Positions 45,657 to 54,846 of a stretch of DNA of 64,000 bases are shown piece by piece. The notes beneath the pieces were generated by a model. It was not told the DNA's origin and did not search any database. It saw only the letters and a list, made by a program, of their open reading frames with translations. A program made the translations under genes and the position numbers. How positions within the stretch are numbered: the stretch's first letter is position 1; every line of letters begins with the position of its first letter. This stretch comes from Burkholderiaceae bacterium (lineage in GTDB: Bacteria > Pseudomonadota > Gammaproteobacteria > Burkholderiales > Burkholderiaceae_C), in contig CAKKRJ010000002.1 in NCBI GenBank assembly GCA_919902775.1, positions 65,322 through 129,321 of the forward strand. Reading direction: 5' to 3'.

Positions 45657-46457
45657 ATGACCGATGCCACCGCTCCCCTTCCCGAAGATCTGTTGTTGCA
45701 CACGCGCGATGCGCGGGGTGTGCATCGGCTGACCTTGAACCACCCCGCCAGTTTCAACACCCTGAGTGAAGCCCTGATCACTGCGCTGCAACGCGCCTTG
45801 AGCGCCATTGGGCAAGACGGGCAGGCGCGTGTGGTGGTGCTGGCCGCTGCCGGCAAGGCGTTTTGCGCTGGGCACAACCTGAAGGAGATGCGGGCCCAGC
45901 CGCAGTTGGCCTACTACCAAACGCTGTTCGCGCAGTGCAGCCGCATGATGCTGGCGATCCAGCATTTGCCGGTGCCCGTGATCGCCCGCGTGCAAGGCCT
46001 GGCCACCGCCGCGGGGTGCCAGTTGGTGGCGCAGTGCGATTTGGCCGTGTCGGCCGACAGCGCCAACTTTGGCGTGAACGGCATTGACGTGGGTCTGTTT
46101 TGCGCCACACCCAGCGTGCCTTTGGTGCGGAACATGCATGCCAAACAGGCCATGGAAATGCTGCTGACGGGCGGCTTCATTTCGGCGGACGAGGCGTGCC
46201 GCCGGGGGCTGGTCAACCGGGTGTGCGCGGCCGCTGAACTGGATGCGCAAGTCGAAGATTTGGTGCAGGCGATTGTGGCCAAACCACGCGAAGCGGTGCG
46301 CTTGGGCAAGGCGCTGTTTTACAAACAGCGTGAAATGGGCGTGGAAGCCGCTTACCAATTGGCCGGCCAAACCATGGCCTGCAACATGATGGATGACGTG
46401 GCCCAAGAAGGCGTTCAGGCCTTCATCGAAAAAAGGAAACCCACATGGCGAGCCTGA
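45657..46457 (+). CDS. enoyl-CoA hydratase (ECHDC3-like)
   Basis: This 266-residue crotonase-fold protein starts at ATG 45657. VHRLTLNHPASFNTLSEALI, AFCAGHNLKEM, QGLATAAGCQLVAQCDLAVS and GLFCATPSVPLVRN match the ECHDC3 branch, whose catalytic Glu pair is partly replaced, so activity should be checked. Its 3' end overlaps the start of the channel gene by 13 bases. Confidence 0.87.
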   Translation: MTDATAPLPEDLLLHTRDARGVHRLTLNHPASFNTLSEALITALQRALSAIGQDGQARVVVLAAAGKAFCAGHNLKEMRAQPQLAYYQTLFAQCSRMMLAIQHLPVPVIARVQGLATAAGCQLVAQCDLAVSADSANFGVNGIDVGLFCATPSVPLVRNMHAKQAMEMLLTGGFISADEACRRGLVNRVCAAAELDAQVEDLVQAIVAKPREAVRLGKALFYKQREMGVEAAYQLAGQTMACNMMDDVAQEGVQAFIEKRKPTWRA

Positions 46458-47719
46458 AATTGGCGCACATGGCCGACCCCATGGTCTGGCTCAATTCTTT
46501 GGTCAGCGCCGAATCGTTTCTGGTGCTGGCGGCGTTTGCGGCGTGTATTGCATTGGCCTGGCTGTTCGTCTGGAGCGTTCGCCGGGCTTTTGCCGCGCAG
46601 GACTTGTCTGTTTTGCTGGGCAAGCGCTTGATTGACGGGGTCTTGTTTCCTGTGGTCTTGCTGGGCTTGACGTTTGCGGCCCGCACGCTGTTGACCACGG
46701 ACCACCCGGTGGCCTTGTTTGGCATTTTGCTGCCGGTCTGCATGTCGTTGGCCTTGATTCGGTTCGGGGTCAAGGTGTTGCAAGTGGCGTTTGGCGCCGC
46801 CCCGTTTGTGCGGGTGCTGGAGCGCACGATTTCCTGGATCGCCTGGCTGGCTGTGGTGTTGTGGGTCACTGGCATTTTGCCGTTGCTTCTGGACGAGCTG
46901 GACCAGATTCGCTGGAAGATTGGCGGCGCCATGTTGTCGGTGCGCACGCTGATCGAAGGGGCGCTCACGGCAGGGGCGGTGCTGATCGTCATGCTGTGGA
47001 TTTCTTCGGCCTTGGAGTCGCGCTTGCTCAAGTCGGCCACGGGAAGTGACTTGTCTTTGCGCATGGTCATCAGCAACACGGTGCGGGCCTTGCTGATGTT
47101 TGTCGGTTTGTTGCTGGCTTTGTCAGCGGTGGGCATTGACTTGACGGCCTTGTCGGTGCTGGGTGGTGCGGTGGGCGTGGGCATTGGTTTTGGTTTGCAA
47201 AAACTGGCAGCCAACTATGTCAGCGGCTTTGTGATCCTGGCCGAGCGCAGCATGCGCATCGGTGACATGGTCAAGGTGGATAACTTTGAGGGGCGCATCA
47301 CCGACATCAAGGCCCGCTACACCCTGATCCGTTCGCCCACCGGGCGTGAATCCATTGTGCCCAACGAGATGTTGATCACGCAGCGTGTAGAGAATTTGTC
47401 GCTGGCCGATACCAAGGTGGCGCAAAGCACCACGGTGTCGGTGGCGTACAACGCACCGGTGGACGAGGTGATGCAGTTGTTGCAGCAAGCCTGCCAGGCG
47501 CAGCCACGGGTGTTGGCCGAGCCGGCCCCTTCGGTGGCTTTGTCGGCGTTTGGTGCCGATGGACTGGAGTTCACCGTGAACTACTGGTTTGACGATCCTG
47601 CCAGCGGCCAACTGAACCTCAAGTCGGACGTCAACCTGGCCATCTTGAAAACCTTGCGGGACCATGGCATCGAGATCCCCTTCCCGCAGCGGGTGGTGCA
47701 CCTGCCGACCAAGTCCTGA
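46445..47719 (+). CDS. MscS-family mechanosensitive ion channel
   Basis: This 424-residue protein has five or so hydrophobic helices, then the pore-lining helix GGAVGVGIGFGLQKLAANYV and the beta domain with AERSMRIGDMVKVDNFEGRI and RSPTGRESIVPNEML. A C-terminal alpha/beta part ends near residue 420. The number of helices before the pore is larger than in E. coli MscS, as in the longer MscS-like branch. It protects against hypo-osmotic shock. A bidirectional terminator follows. Confidence 0.91.
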   Translation: MASLKLAHMADPMVWLNSLVSAESFLVLAAFAACIALAWLFVWSVRRAFAAQDLSVLLGKRLIDGVLFPVVLLGLTFAARTLLTTDHPVALFGILLPVCMSLALIRFGVKVLQVAFGAAPFVRVLERTISWIAWLAVVLWVTGILPLLLDELDQIRWKIGGAMLSVRTLIEGALTAGAVLIVMLWISSALESRLLKSATGSDLSLRMVISNTVRALLMFVGLLLALSAVGIDLTALSVLGGAVGVGIGFGLQKLAANYVSGFVILAERSMRIGDMVKVDNFEGRITDIKARYTLIRSPTGRESIVPNEMLITQRVENLSLADTKVAQSTTVSVAYNAPVDEVMQLLQQACQAQPRVLAEPAPSVALSAFGADGLEFTVNYWFDDPASGQLNLKSDVNLAILKTLRDHGIEIPFPQRVVHLPTKS

Positions 47720-47777
47720 GCCTGATTGGGCGGCGCATAAGCATCAATGAATTTGTGCCAATCAATCTGCGCCAATG

Positions 47778-47808
47778 AAAAAGGCACACCCCAGGGTGTG
47801 CCTTTTTT
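47778..47808. terminator. bidirectional intrinsic terminator
   Basis: A ten-base stem AAGGCACACC/GGTGTGCCTT with a CCAG loop is flanked by A residues on the left and six T on the right. It ends the channel gene on + and the TRAP genes on -, both converging here. Confidence 0.88.
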
Positions 47809-47824
47809 GCAGGGTGCGCTGAAC

Positions 47825-49117
47825 TCAGTCCATCATGGACGGCAACCACAGGCTGAGGCTGGGGAAAGCCAGCAGAATGCCCAGCGTGATGACCAGCACC
47901 AAAACCAGTGGCCACACACCACGGAAGATGGTGGTCAGCCCCACCTTGGGCAGCAAGGTGTTGAGCACAAACAGGTTCATGCCCACCGGTGGCGAGATCA
48001 GGCCGATTTGAATGACCATCACGATCAACACCCCAAACCAGACGGGGTCAAACCCCAGCTGGACCACGATGGGGAAAAACAAGGGAATGGTCAGCAGCAC
48101 CATCGTGAGTTCTTCCATCACGGTGCCCAACAAGATGTAAATCAGCATCATGGCGGCCACGATCATGATGGGCGACAAGCCCAGGTGGGTGATCCATTCT
48201 TTCAGTTCCATGGGCATGCTGGTGAAGTTCACGAAGTTCGCGAAAATCGTGGCGGCAATCAGCAGGGTGAACAGCATGGCGGTGGTCCGTGCCGATTCAA
48301 CCAGCACTTCAAACAAGGCTTTCCAGTTCAGTGCGCGGCGCGCCAGCGCAAACAAAAAGGCGCCCATGGCCCCCATGCCAGCACCTTCTGTGGCGGTGAA
48401 GAAGCCGCCGTAGATGCCGCCCAGCACAATGACCACCAGCAACAACACGCCCCAGATGCCACGCAGTGCTGCCCAGCGCTGAGCCCAGGTGAATTTTTCG
48501 CCAGCGGGGGCGTGTTCGGGGTCGCGTGAGGTCATGATCACCACGGCCACCATCATCAAAATGGCGGTGAGGACGCCGGGAATCACGCCCGCTGCAAACA
48601 ACTTGCCAATGTGGGTCTCGGTGATGATGCCGTAGATCACCATGATGGTGGACGGCGGAATCATGATGCCCAGTGTGCCGCCCGCTGCGATCACGCCAGT
48701 CGACAGGGCGTCGCTGTAGCCGAGCTTTTTCATCGACGGGTAGGCCACCTTGCTCATGGTGGCGGCGGTGGCAATGGACGAGCCGCAGATGGCCCCAAAG
48801 CCTGCACACGCCGCAATCGTGGCGTGGGCCAGGCCGCCACGGCGGTGTCCGATGAAGGTGTAGGCCGCATGAAACAGTTCATGGGCCAAGCCTGCACGGG
48901 CCACAAAATTGCCCATCAAGATGAACAGCGGAATGACCGACAGGGTGTAGGCAAAGCCGGTTTCATAAACGACTTGTGCCGTGCTGGCGAGTGCGGGTAA
49001 CCAGCCCCGTGTCAGGCCAATGCCCACCAGGCCGACCAGGCCCATGGAGAAGGCCAAGGGGACACGCAGCAAAGCCAGGCCAAAAATGGCGGCAAATCCA
49101 ATCAGGGCTTCGATCAC
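47825..49117 (-). CDS. dctM: TRAP transporter large permease (DctM)
   Basis: This 430-residue protein starts with GTG, and its start overlaps the stop of dctQ (GTGA). About twelve hydrophobic helices are seen. GSSIATAATMSKVAYPSMKK and GVIAAGGTLGIMIPPSTIM are the repeat signatures of DctM/SiaM proteins. The last part has FDPVWFGVLIVMVIQIGLIS followed by PPVGMNLFVLNTL. It forms the Na+-driven core of the transporter whose other parts are at 49114 and 49696. Confidence 0.92.
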   Translation of the reverse strand: MIEALIGFAAIFGLALLRVPLAFSMGLVGLVGIGLTRGWLPALASTAQVVYETGFAYTLSVIPLFILMGNFVARAGLAHELFHAAYTFIGHRRGGLAHATIAACAGFGAICGSSIATAATMSKVAYPSMKKLGYSDALSTGVIAAGGTLGIMIPPSTIMVIYGIITETHIGKLFAAGVIPGVLTAILMMVAVVIMTSRDPEHAPAGEKFTWAQRWAALRGIWGVLLLVVIVLGGIYGGFFTATEGAGMGAMGAFLFALARRALNWKALFEVLVESARTTAMLFTLLIAATIFANFVNFTSMPMELKEWITHLGLSPIMIVAAMMLIYILLGTVMEELTMVLLTIPLFFPIVVQLGFDPVWFGVLIVMVIQIGLISPPVGMNLFVLNTLLPKVGLTTIFRGVWPLVLVLVITLGILLAFPSLSLWLPSMMD

Positions 49118-49602
49118 AGTGCGCCTCCTTCAGCGTCTTCATGGTCCAGCGGCTGGAACATCATGCTCAGGTGAATCACGCCGGTGAAACCACACAACAG
49201 GCCCATGCCATAAATAAAGGGGGCTTTCAGGATTTTCAGTTGGGCGGTGGTCTCGCCACTGGCCACAAAATCACCGCCGGTTTGCCACATGAGCCAAGCC
49301 AGGCCCAGCAAGGCCGATGCGCACAGCAAATGCACCAGTGCGCGCTGAATTTTTTTCAGGGCATCCGGCAAGATGGCATCGATCGAGTCAAACACGACAT
49401 GTTCGCCTCTCTCCGACACCAGCGGCAGTGCGCCAAAAATCACCACCACCATCAAGAGTTCGGTCAGCTCCAAAGAGCCGGGAATGGAGTGGTCCAGCAT
49501 CTTGCGGCCACTCACGTCCAGAAAAGTCAGAACCATGATGGCAAACAAGGCCAGTCCTGCCAGGAGGCCGCAGGCCGTTTCCAAAAGTTTTTTCAAAATC
49601 AT
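49114..49602 (-). CDS. dctQ: TRAP transporter small permease (DctQ)
   Basis: This 162-residue protein has four hydrophobic helices and the family positions GSLELTELLMVVVIFGALPL and ERGEHVVFDSI. It is coupled to dctM by overlapping codons and separated from dctP by 93 bases holding a strong hairpin with a T run. Confidence 0.9.
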   Translation of the reverse strand: MILKKLLETACGLLAGLALFAIMVLTFLDVSGRKMLDHSIPGSLELTELLMVVVIFGALPLVSERGEHVVFDSIDAILPDALKKIQRALVHLLCASALLGLAWLMWQTGGDFVASGETTAQLKILKAPFIYGMGLLCGFTGVIHLSMMFQPLDHEDAEGGAL

Positions 49603-49613
49603 TCCTTCATACG

Positions 49614-49649
49614 AAAAAGCGGTATCCGCCTGTGAGGGCGGATACCGCT
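49614..49649 (-). terminator. terminator or attenuator between dctP and dctQ
   Basis: A 13-base stem (AGCGGTATCCGCC and its complement) with a six-base loop is followed on the minus strand by five T. It lies after the dctP stop and before dctQ, so it would cut most transcripts after dctP and leave more binding protein than permease. It may also stabilise the dctP message. Confidence 0.85.
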
Positions 49650-49695
49650 GCAGGCTGAGGGTGCTCAGCTTACCCGTTCAAGTGGTGCCGGTCGC

Positions 49696-50712
49696 TTACT
49701 TTTCGAGTTTGGCAATTTCAGCGCGGAACTCGCCCAGCACTTTGGCCGCATTCTTCAAGCCCTTGCCTTCAGCGGCTTTGACCCAAGCCTGTTCCAGCGG
49801 AGCGGTTTTGGCTTTGATGTCGGCCACGAATGCGGCATCGGCCTTGGTCACGGCCACCCCGTTGGCTTGCATCAAGCCGAAAGCGCGGCGGTCCACTTTG
49901 TCCCAGCCACGCCCAAAAATGCGGGCAGCGGTTTCGCCAGAGATCGCATCCACCGCCTTCTTGTCTTCAGCAGACAGTTTGTCGTATCTCGCCTGGTTCA
50001 TCAGGAACACAAAGCTGGTGTTGTACAGGCCGCCCGGGAACGTGGTGGCGTGTTTGATGATCTTGTCGATTTTGAACGACTCGGTCGACTCGGCCGGGAA
50101 CAGTGTGCCGTCCATCACGCCGCTGGAGAGCAGCTCGTAAGAATCGGGCGCAGGCTTCAGGGTCACGTTCATGCCCAGTGCCTTGGACATTTCATTGACC
50201 ATGCCGCCGCCCACGCGGAACTTCAGGCCGCTGAGATCGGCGGTCTTGGTGATGGCGCGCTTGGTGTTGAACACAATGCCGGGGCCGTGAGAAAACAGGG
50301 TCACGACTTTGACGCCTTGGTGTTCGGCTGCAAATTCAGGGTGTTTGCCACTCACACGACTCAGGGCCACCGAAATGGTTTCGGCGCTGTTGCCCAGGAA
50401 AGGCAACTCGGTCATTTGCGTCATCACAAAGCGGCCAGGCGTGTAGCCATGCACGGTGTAAGACAGATCGGCCAAACCATTTTTGATGGCATCGTAGGTG
50501 CCAGGGGCAGGCGAGACGCCGCGGGGCAAGATGTTGCACTTGATGCGCCCCTTGGTGTTTTCTGTCAGCAGATCACACCATTCTTTTTGCGCCATGCTCG
50601 CCGTGTGCGAGGGTGGCAGCCAGCTAGAAACGGTCAAAACCGTTTGGGCCTGGGCCAGGCCAGTCAAGCCTGTCAGTGCCACTGCTGCCATGGAAATCAG
50701 GGTTTTTTTCAT
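49696..50712 (-). CDS. dctP: TRAP transporter substrate-binding protein (DctP)
   Basis: This 338-residue secreted protein has a signal peptide ending at LTGLAQAQ. It shows LTVSSWLPPSHTASMAQKEW, GLADLSYTVHGYTPGRF and the carboxylate-clamp region DLSGLKFRVGGGMVNEMS. GTLFPAESTESFKIDKIIKH is typical of members from Burkholderiales. The exact acid is not visible. GGAGC precedes the start. The gene diverges from etfB across 295 bases. Confidence 0.91.
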   Translation of the reverse strand: MKKTLISMAAVALTGLTGLAQAQTVLTVSSWLPPSHTASMAQKEWCDLLTENTKGRIKCNILPRGVSPAPGTYDAIKNGLADLSYTVHGYTPGRFVMTQMTELPFLGNSAETISVALSRVSGKHPEFAAEHQGVKVVTLFSHGPGIVFNTKRAITKTADLSGLKFRVGGGMVNEMSKALGMNVTLKPAPDSYELLSSGVMDGTLFPAESTESFKIDKIIKHATTFPGGLYNTSFVFLMNQARYDKLSAEDKKAVDAISGETAARIFGRGWDKVDRRAFGLMQANGVAVTKADAAFVADIKAKTAPLEQAWVKAAEGKGLKNAAKVLGEFRAEIAKLEK

Positions 50713-50921
50713 CAGAAAGCTCCGTCAAATTGGTTGCAAAACATCATTTCATTCGGATTTGGTCTAAACGCCCCACATGCTAACCCTGATTCCCCAACCG
50801 GTTGGTCGGTGAATTCCCGGGGGTAGGATATTGAAAAGTCCCGAAGCGCTCGTTGTAAAATACGAACGACCGTGCTTTTTTTGATGTTGCCTGGTTCTTT
50901 TCAACATGTTTTGATGCAAAA

Positions 50922-50937
50922 TTGACGTTTACGTCAA
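50922..50937. promoter_or_regulatory. palindrome upstream of etfB
   Basis: TTGACGT-TT-ACGTCAA is an inverted repeat with seven-base arms, 70 bases before the etfB start. ACGT-rich palindromes of this kind are known for the MerR-family regulator LiuR of branched-chain acid breakdown in proteobacteria. The resemblance is by eye only. Confidence 0.55.
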
Positions 50938-51007
50938 CGTCAATTGCGTTCCCTCAATGGCGCGTTTCAAAACGTCGCTGGTTTTGAATATCAATGGAGA
51001 TGATTTC

Positions 51008-51763
51008 ATGAAAATTCTCGTTCCCGTCAAAAGGGTGGTGGACTACAACGTCAAGGTGCGTGTGAAGTCCGATGGTTCGGGCGTTGACATTGCCAACGTC
51101 AAGATGAGCATGAACCCGTTTGACGAAATCGCCGTCGAAGAAGCCGTGCGCTTGAAAGAAAAGGGCTTTGCCACGGAAGTGATTGTCGTGTCTTGCGGCG
51201 TGACCCAGTGCCAGGAAACCCTGCGCACCGCCATGGCCATTGGCGCTGACCGTGGCATTTTGGTCGAGACCCCCGCTGATCTGGATTTGCAACCCTTGGC
51301 CGTGGCCAAGCTGCTCAAGGCCTTGGTGGACAAAGAGCAACCCGGTCTGATCATTCTGGGCAAGCAAGCGATTGACGACGACTGCAACCAGACAGGTCAG
51401 ATGCTGGCTGCGCTGGCCGACTTGCCGCAAGCTACATTCGCCTCCAAGGTCGAGATCGTGGACGGCAAAGCACAGGTCACGCGCGAGATCGATGGCGGCC
51501 TGGAAGTGTTGGCCATCAGCCTGCCTGCGGTGGTGACCACCGACTTGCGCCTGAATGAGCCGCGTTATGTCACGCTGCCCAACATCATGAAGGCCAAGAA
51601 AAAGCAGCTCGACATCTTCAAGCCCGAGGACCTGGGTGTCGATGTGGCGCCCCGCATCAAGACCCTCAAAGTGGCTGAACCTGCCAAGCGCAGCGCCGGC
51701 ATCAAGGTGCCCGATGTGGCCACTTTGGTGGACAAGCTCAAGAACGTGGCCAAGGTCATCTGA
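51008..51763 (+). CDS. etfB: electron transfer flavoprotein beta subunit
   Basis: This 251-residue protein starts at ATG 51008 after GGAGATG; the longer reading upstream is out of character. [19 protein letters not shown] and [18 protein letters not shown] are present. The ETF-beta signature [20 protein letters not shown] is followed by [14 protein letters not shown]. With etfA it receives electrons from the many acyl-CoA dehydrogenases of this window. etfA begins 18 bases later. Confidence 0.96.
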   Translation: MKILVPVKRVVDYNVKVRVKSDGSGVDIANVKMSMNPFDEIAVEEAVRLKEKGFATEVIVVSCGVTQCQETLRTAMAIGADRGILVETPADLDLQPLAVAKLLKALVDKEQPGLIILGKQAIDDDCNQTGQMLAALADLPQATFASKVEIVDGKAQVTREIDGGLEVLAISLPAVVTTDLRLNEPRYVTLPNIMKAKKKQLDIFKPEDLGVDVAPRIKTLKVAEPAKRSAGIKVPDVATLVDKLKNVAKVI

Positions 51764-51780
51764 CCCAGCAAGGAAAACCC

Positions 51781-52713
51781 ATGACTTCTCTCGTTATTGC
51801 AGAACACGACAACGCCTCGATCAAAGGCGCCACTTTGAACACCGTGACCGCAGCCGCCGCTTGCGGTGGTGATGTGCATGTGCTCGTCGCAGGCCACAAC
51901 GCAGCGGCTGCTGCGGCAGCGGCTGCCCAAATCGCGGGCGTCAGCAAGGTCATCCATGCCGACAGCGAAGCGCTGGCGCATGGCTTGGCCGAAAACGTGG
52001 CGGCACAAGTGCTGGCCATTGCTGCGAATTACAGCCACCTCCTGTTCCCCGCCACCGCCGCCGGCAAAAACGTGGCCCCCCGCGTGGCCGCCAAGCTGGA
52101 CGTGGGCCAGATCAGCGATGTGACCCAGATCATTTCTGCGGATACCTTCGAGCGTCCGATTTACGCGGGCAACGCCATGGCTACGGTGCAAAGTACCGAC
52201 GCCACCAAAGTCATCACCGTTCGTACCACCGGTTTTGACGCCGCAGCCGCAACGGGCGGCAGCGCAGCTGTTGAGACATCAGCCGCACCAGCCGACAGTG
52301 GCAAGAGCGCTTTCATGCGCAGCGAAATCGCGAAGAACGACCGCCCTGAACTGACCGCCGCCAAGATCATTGTTTCGGGTGGCCGCGCGTTGGGCAGCTC
52401 AGAGAAATTCAACGAAGTGATGACACCGCTGGCCGACAAGCTGGGCGCTGCCATTGGTGCCAGCCGCGCTGCGGTCGATGCCGGTTATGCCGCCAACGAC
52501 TTGCAAGTGGGCCAGACCGGCAAGATCGTGGCCCCTCAGCTCTACATTGCTGCCGGCATTTCGGGCGCGATCCAGCACTTGGCGGGCATGAAGGATTCCA
52601 AGGTGATCGTGGCGATCAACAAGGACCCTGAGGCACCGATCTTCAGCGTGGCTGACTTCGGTCTGGAGGCCGATTTGTTTGCCGCCGTGCCCGAGTTGAC
52701 GAAGGCACTTTGA
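51781..52713 (+). CDS. etfA: electron transfer flavoprotein alpha subunit
   Basis: This 310-residue protein has the N-terminal domain with Ala-rich helices and the C-terminal FAD domain: [56 protein letters not shown] and [20 protein letters not shown]. Complete and of normal length. It is followed by a 297-base gap with two long hairpins before the next acyl-CoA dehydrogenase. Confidence 0.96.
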   Translation: MTSLVIAEHDNASIKGATLNTVTAAAACGGDVHVLVAGHNAAAAAAAAAQIAGVSKVIHADSEALAHGLAENVAAQVLAIAANYSHLLFPATAAGKNVAPRVAAKLDVGQISDVTQIISADTFERPIYAGNAMATVQSTDATKVITVRTTGFDAAAATGGSAAVETSAAPADSGKSAFMRSEIAKNDRPELTAAKIIVSGGRALGSSEKFNEVMTPLADKLGAAIGASRAAVDAGYAANDLQVGQTGKIVAPQLYIAAGISGAIQHLAGMKDSKVIVAINKDPEAPIFSVADFGLEADLFAAVPELTKAL

Positions 52714-52768
52714 TCGTTGGCATTGGACACTGGGGATGCGTCCTGTTGAACCAGTGTCTGTATTTTCC

Positions 52769-52852
52769 GTGCGCAGGAGCCGGATACCGGGACTGGCTCA
52801 GAGGCGCTTCGCTTTGCCACATCGCCAGCCCCGGTATCCGGCCCCTGCGCAC
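52769..52852. repeat. long hairpin 1 of an inverted-loop pair
   Basis: A 29-base stem (52769-52797 with 52824-52852) has two non-pairing positions (A against C). It opens with GTGCGCAGG and closes with CCTGCGCAC. The 28 bases at 52797-52824, the loop with its closing pair, are the exact reverse complement of the loop of hairpin 2. Confidence 0.85.
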
Positions 52853-52881
52853 TGCGTTTTGGATGTCCACAGTCGACTGCA

Positions 52882-52959
52882 CAAAGGGCCTGGGCCTGCG
52901 GTGGGGCGATGTGGCAAAGCGAAGCGCCTCTGAGCCCCGCCGCAGGCCCAGGCCCTTTG
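52882..52959. repeat. long hairpin 2 of an inverted-loop pair
   Basis: A 25-base stem (52882-52906 with 52935-52959) has one G-T pair and a stem sequence unrelated to that of hairpin 1 (it opens CAAAGGGCCTGGGCC). Its 28-base loop (52907-52934) is the reverse complement of 52797-52824. Confidence 0.85.
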
Positions 52960-53010
52960 CCCTGAACTGACTTGTTTCAAACCACCGACCTGATTTCACG
53001 GAGACAAACC

Positions 53011-54801
53011 ATGAGCTACACCGCACCTTTGAAGGACATGCTTTTCAACATCGAGCATCTGGCCCGCATCGACCAAATTGCACAGATTCCTGGTTTTGAA
53101 GATGCCGGTCTGGAAACCGCGCAAGCGGTGTTGGAGGAATGCGGCAAGCTCAACCGCGATGTGATCTCTCCGCTCAACTGGGAAGGCGACAAGAACCCCT
53201 CGTTCCACAACGGCAGTGGGGTGACGACCACACCCGGCTTCAAGGAAGCCTACAAACAATTCACCGAAGGCGGCTGGCAGAGTCTGCAACACCCGGCAGA
53301 TTTTGGCGGCCAGGGCCTGCCCAAAACCATCGGTGCGGCTTGCGGCGAAATGCTCAACTCGGCCAACATGAGCTTTGCGCTGTGCCCCATGCTGACCGAT
53401 GGTGCCATTGAAGCGCTGCTGACAGCGGGTTCTGACGAACTGAAAGCCACCTACCTGGAAAAACTGATCTCCGGCGAGTGGACCGGCACCATGAACCTGA
53501 CCGAGCCGCAAGCGGGCTCGGACCTGGCCGCGGTGCGCACGCGTGCCGAGCCACAGCCCGACGGCACGTTCAAAATTTTCGGCACCAAGATCTTTATCAC
53601 CTATGGTGAGCACGACATGGCCGACAACATCATTCACCTGGTGTTGGCCCGCGTGCAAGGTGCGCCCGAAGGCGTGAAGGGCATCAGCCTGTTTGTGGTG
53701 CCCAAGTTCATGGTCCAGGCCGATGGCGCTGTGGGTGAACGCAATGACGTGCATTGCGTCAGCATTGAACACAAGATGGGCATCAAGGCCAGCCCGACGG
53801 CTGTGCTGCAGTTTGGTGACCACGGTGGCGCGACCGGTTTCCTGGTGGGCCAGGAAAACCGCGGCCTCGAATACATGTTCATCATGATGAACGCCGCCCG
53901 CTATGCCGTGGGCGTGCAGGGCATCGCGATTGCCGAGCGTTCTTACCAGCACGCCGTCCAGTACGCCCGTGACCGTGTGCAAAGCCGCCCGGTGGATGGC
54001 AGTTTGCCGGCTGCAGGCCCCATCATTCACCACCCGGATGTGCGCCGCATGCTGATGACCATGCGTGCCTACACAGAAGGCTGCCGCGCCATGGCGTCGA
54101 CCGCTGCGGCCGCGTACGACGCCTCGCACCACCACCCGGATGCCGAAGTGCGCAAGCAAAACCAGGCCTTCTACGAATTCATGGTGCCGCTGGTCAAGGG
54201 CTACAGCACCGAGATGAGCCTGGAGGTCACCAGTTTGGGCGTGCAGGTGCACGGCGGCATGGGCTTCATCGAAGAAACCGGGGCCGCGCAGTATTACCGT
54301 GACGCCAAGATCCTGACGATTTACGAAGGCACGACAGCGATCCAGGCCAATGACCTGGTGGGACGCAAGACCGCCCGCGATGGCGGTCAGACCGCCAAGG
54401 CGCTGGCAGCTCAAGTGGCACAGACCGAGTCTGAATTGCTGGCTTGCGGTCAGGCCGATGCACGGGTCGTGGCCCAGCGCCTCAAAGCCGCCCGCGAAGC
54501 CTTTTTGGACGTGGTGGACTTCGTGGCGGGCAATACCAAGGCCCACCCCAACGATGTCTTTGCAGGCAGCGTGCCTTACCTCATGCTGGCGGGCAACCTG
54601 ATGGCGGGCTGGCAAATGGGCCGGGCCATGCTGGTGGCGCTCACACCTGAAGCCCAGGCGCAAGATGCGGCCTTCATGGCCGCCAAAGTGACCACGGCAC
54701 GTTTTTATGCCGACCACATTTTGTGCAAGGCGCCGGGCCTGCGCGACAGCATCGTGGAAGGTGCCGCCAGCGTGACTGCGATGGCGCTCGACGCTTTTTG
54801 A
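53011..54801 (+). CDS. large acyl-CoA dehydrogenase (about 600-residue, DmdC-like type)
   Basis: This 596-residue protein starts at ATG 53011 (MSYTAPLKDMLFNIEHLARI), the typical beginning of this subgroup. It shows MNLTEPQAGSDLAAVRTRAE, TKIFITYGEHDMADNIIHLV, GFIEETGAAQYYRDAKILTI and YEGTTAIQANDLVGRK with the catalytic Glu, then an extra C-terminal helical domain (about residues 470-596). Relatives act on methylthiopropionyl-CoA or on various fatty acyl-CoAs. It sits beside its electron acceptor genes etfBA. Confidence 0.92.
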   Translation: MSYTAPLKDMLFNIEHLARIDQIAQIPGFEDAGLETAQAVLEECGKLNRDVISPLNWEGDKNPSFHNGSGVTTTPGFKEAYKQFTEGGWQSLQHPADFGGQGLPKTIGAACGEMLNSANMSFALCPMLTDGAIEALLTAGSDELKATYLEKLISGEWTGTMNLTEPQAGSDLAAVRTRAEPQPDGTFKIFGTKIFITYGEHDMADNIIHLVLARVQGAPEGVKGISLFVVPKFMVQADGAVGERNDVHCVSIEHKMGIKASPTAVLQFGDHGGATGFLVGQENRGLEYMFIMMNAARYAVGVQGIAIAERSYQHAVQYARDRVQSRPVDGSLPAAGPIIHHPDVRRMLMTMRAYTEGCRAMASTAAAAYDASHHHPDAEVRKQNQAFYEFMVPLVKGYSTEMSLEVTSLGVQVHGGMGFIEETGAAQYYRDAKILTIYEGTTAIQANDLVGRKTARDGGQTAKALAAQVAQTESELLACGQADARVVAQRLKAAREAFLDVVDFVAGNTKAHPNDVFAGSVPYLMLAGNLMAGWQMGRAMLVALTPEAQAQDAAFMAAKVTTARFYADHILCKAPGLRDSIVEGAASVTAMALDAF

Positions 54802-54846
54802 GTTTGTTGGCTTCTACACCTTCTGCCCATTTTTTGAGGAATATCC

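Noticed and set aside
52769..52959. twin hairpins as simple transcription terminators
   Set aside because: No T run follows either stem, and the stems and loops are far longer than needed; the matching inverted loops need another explanation.
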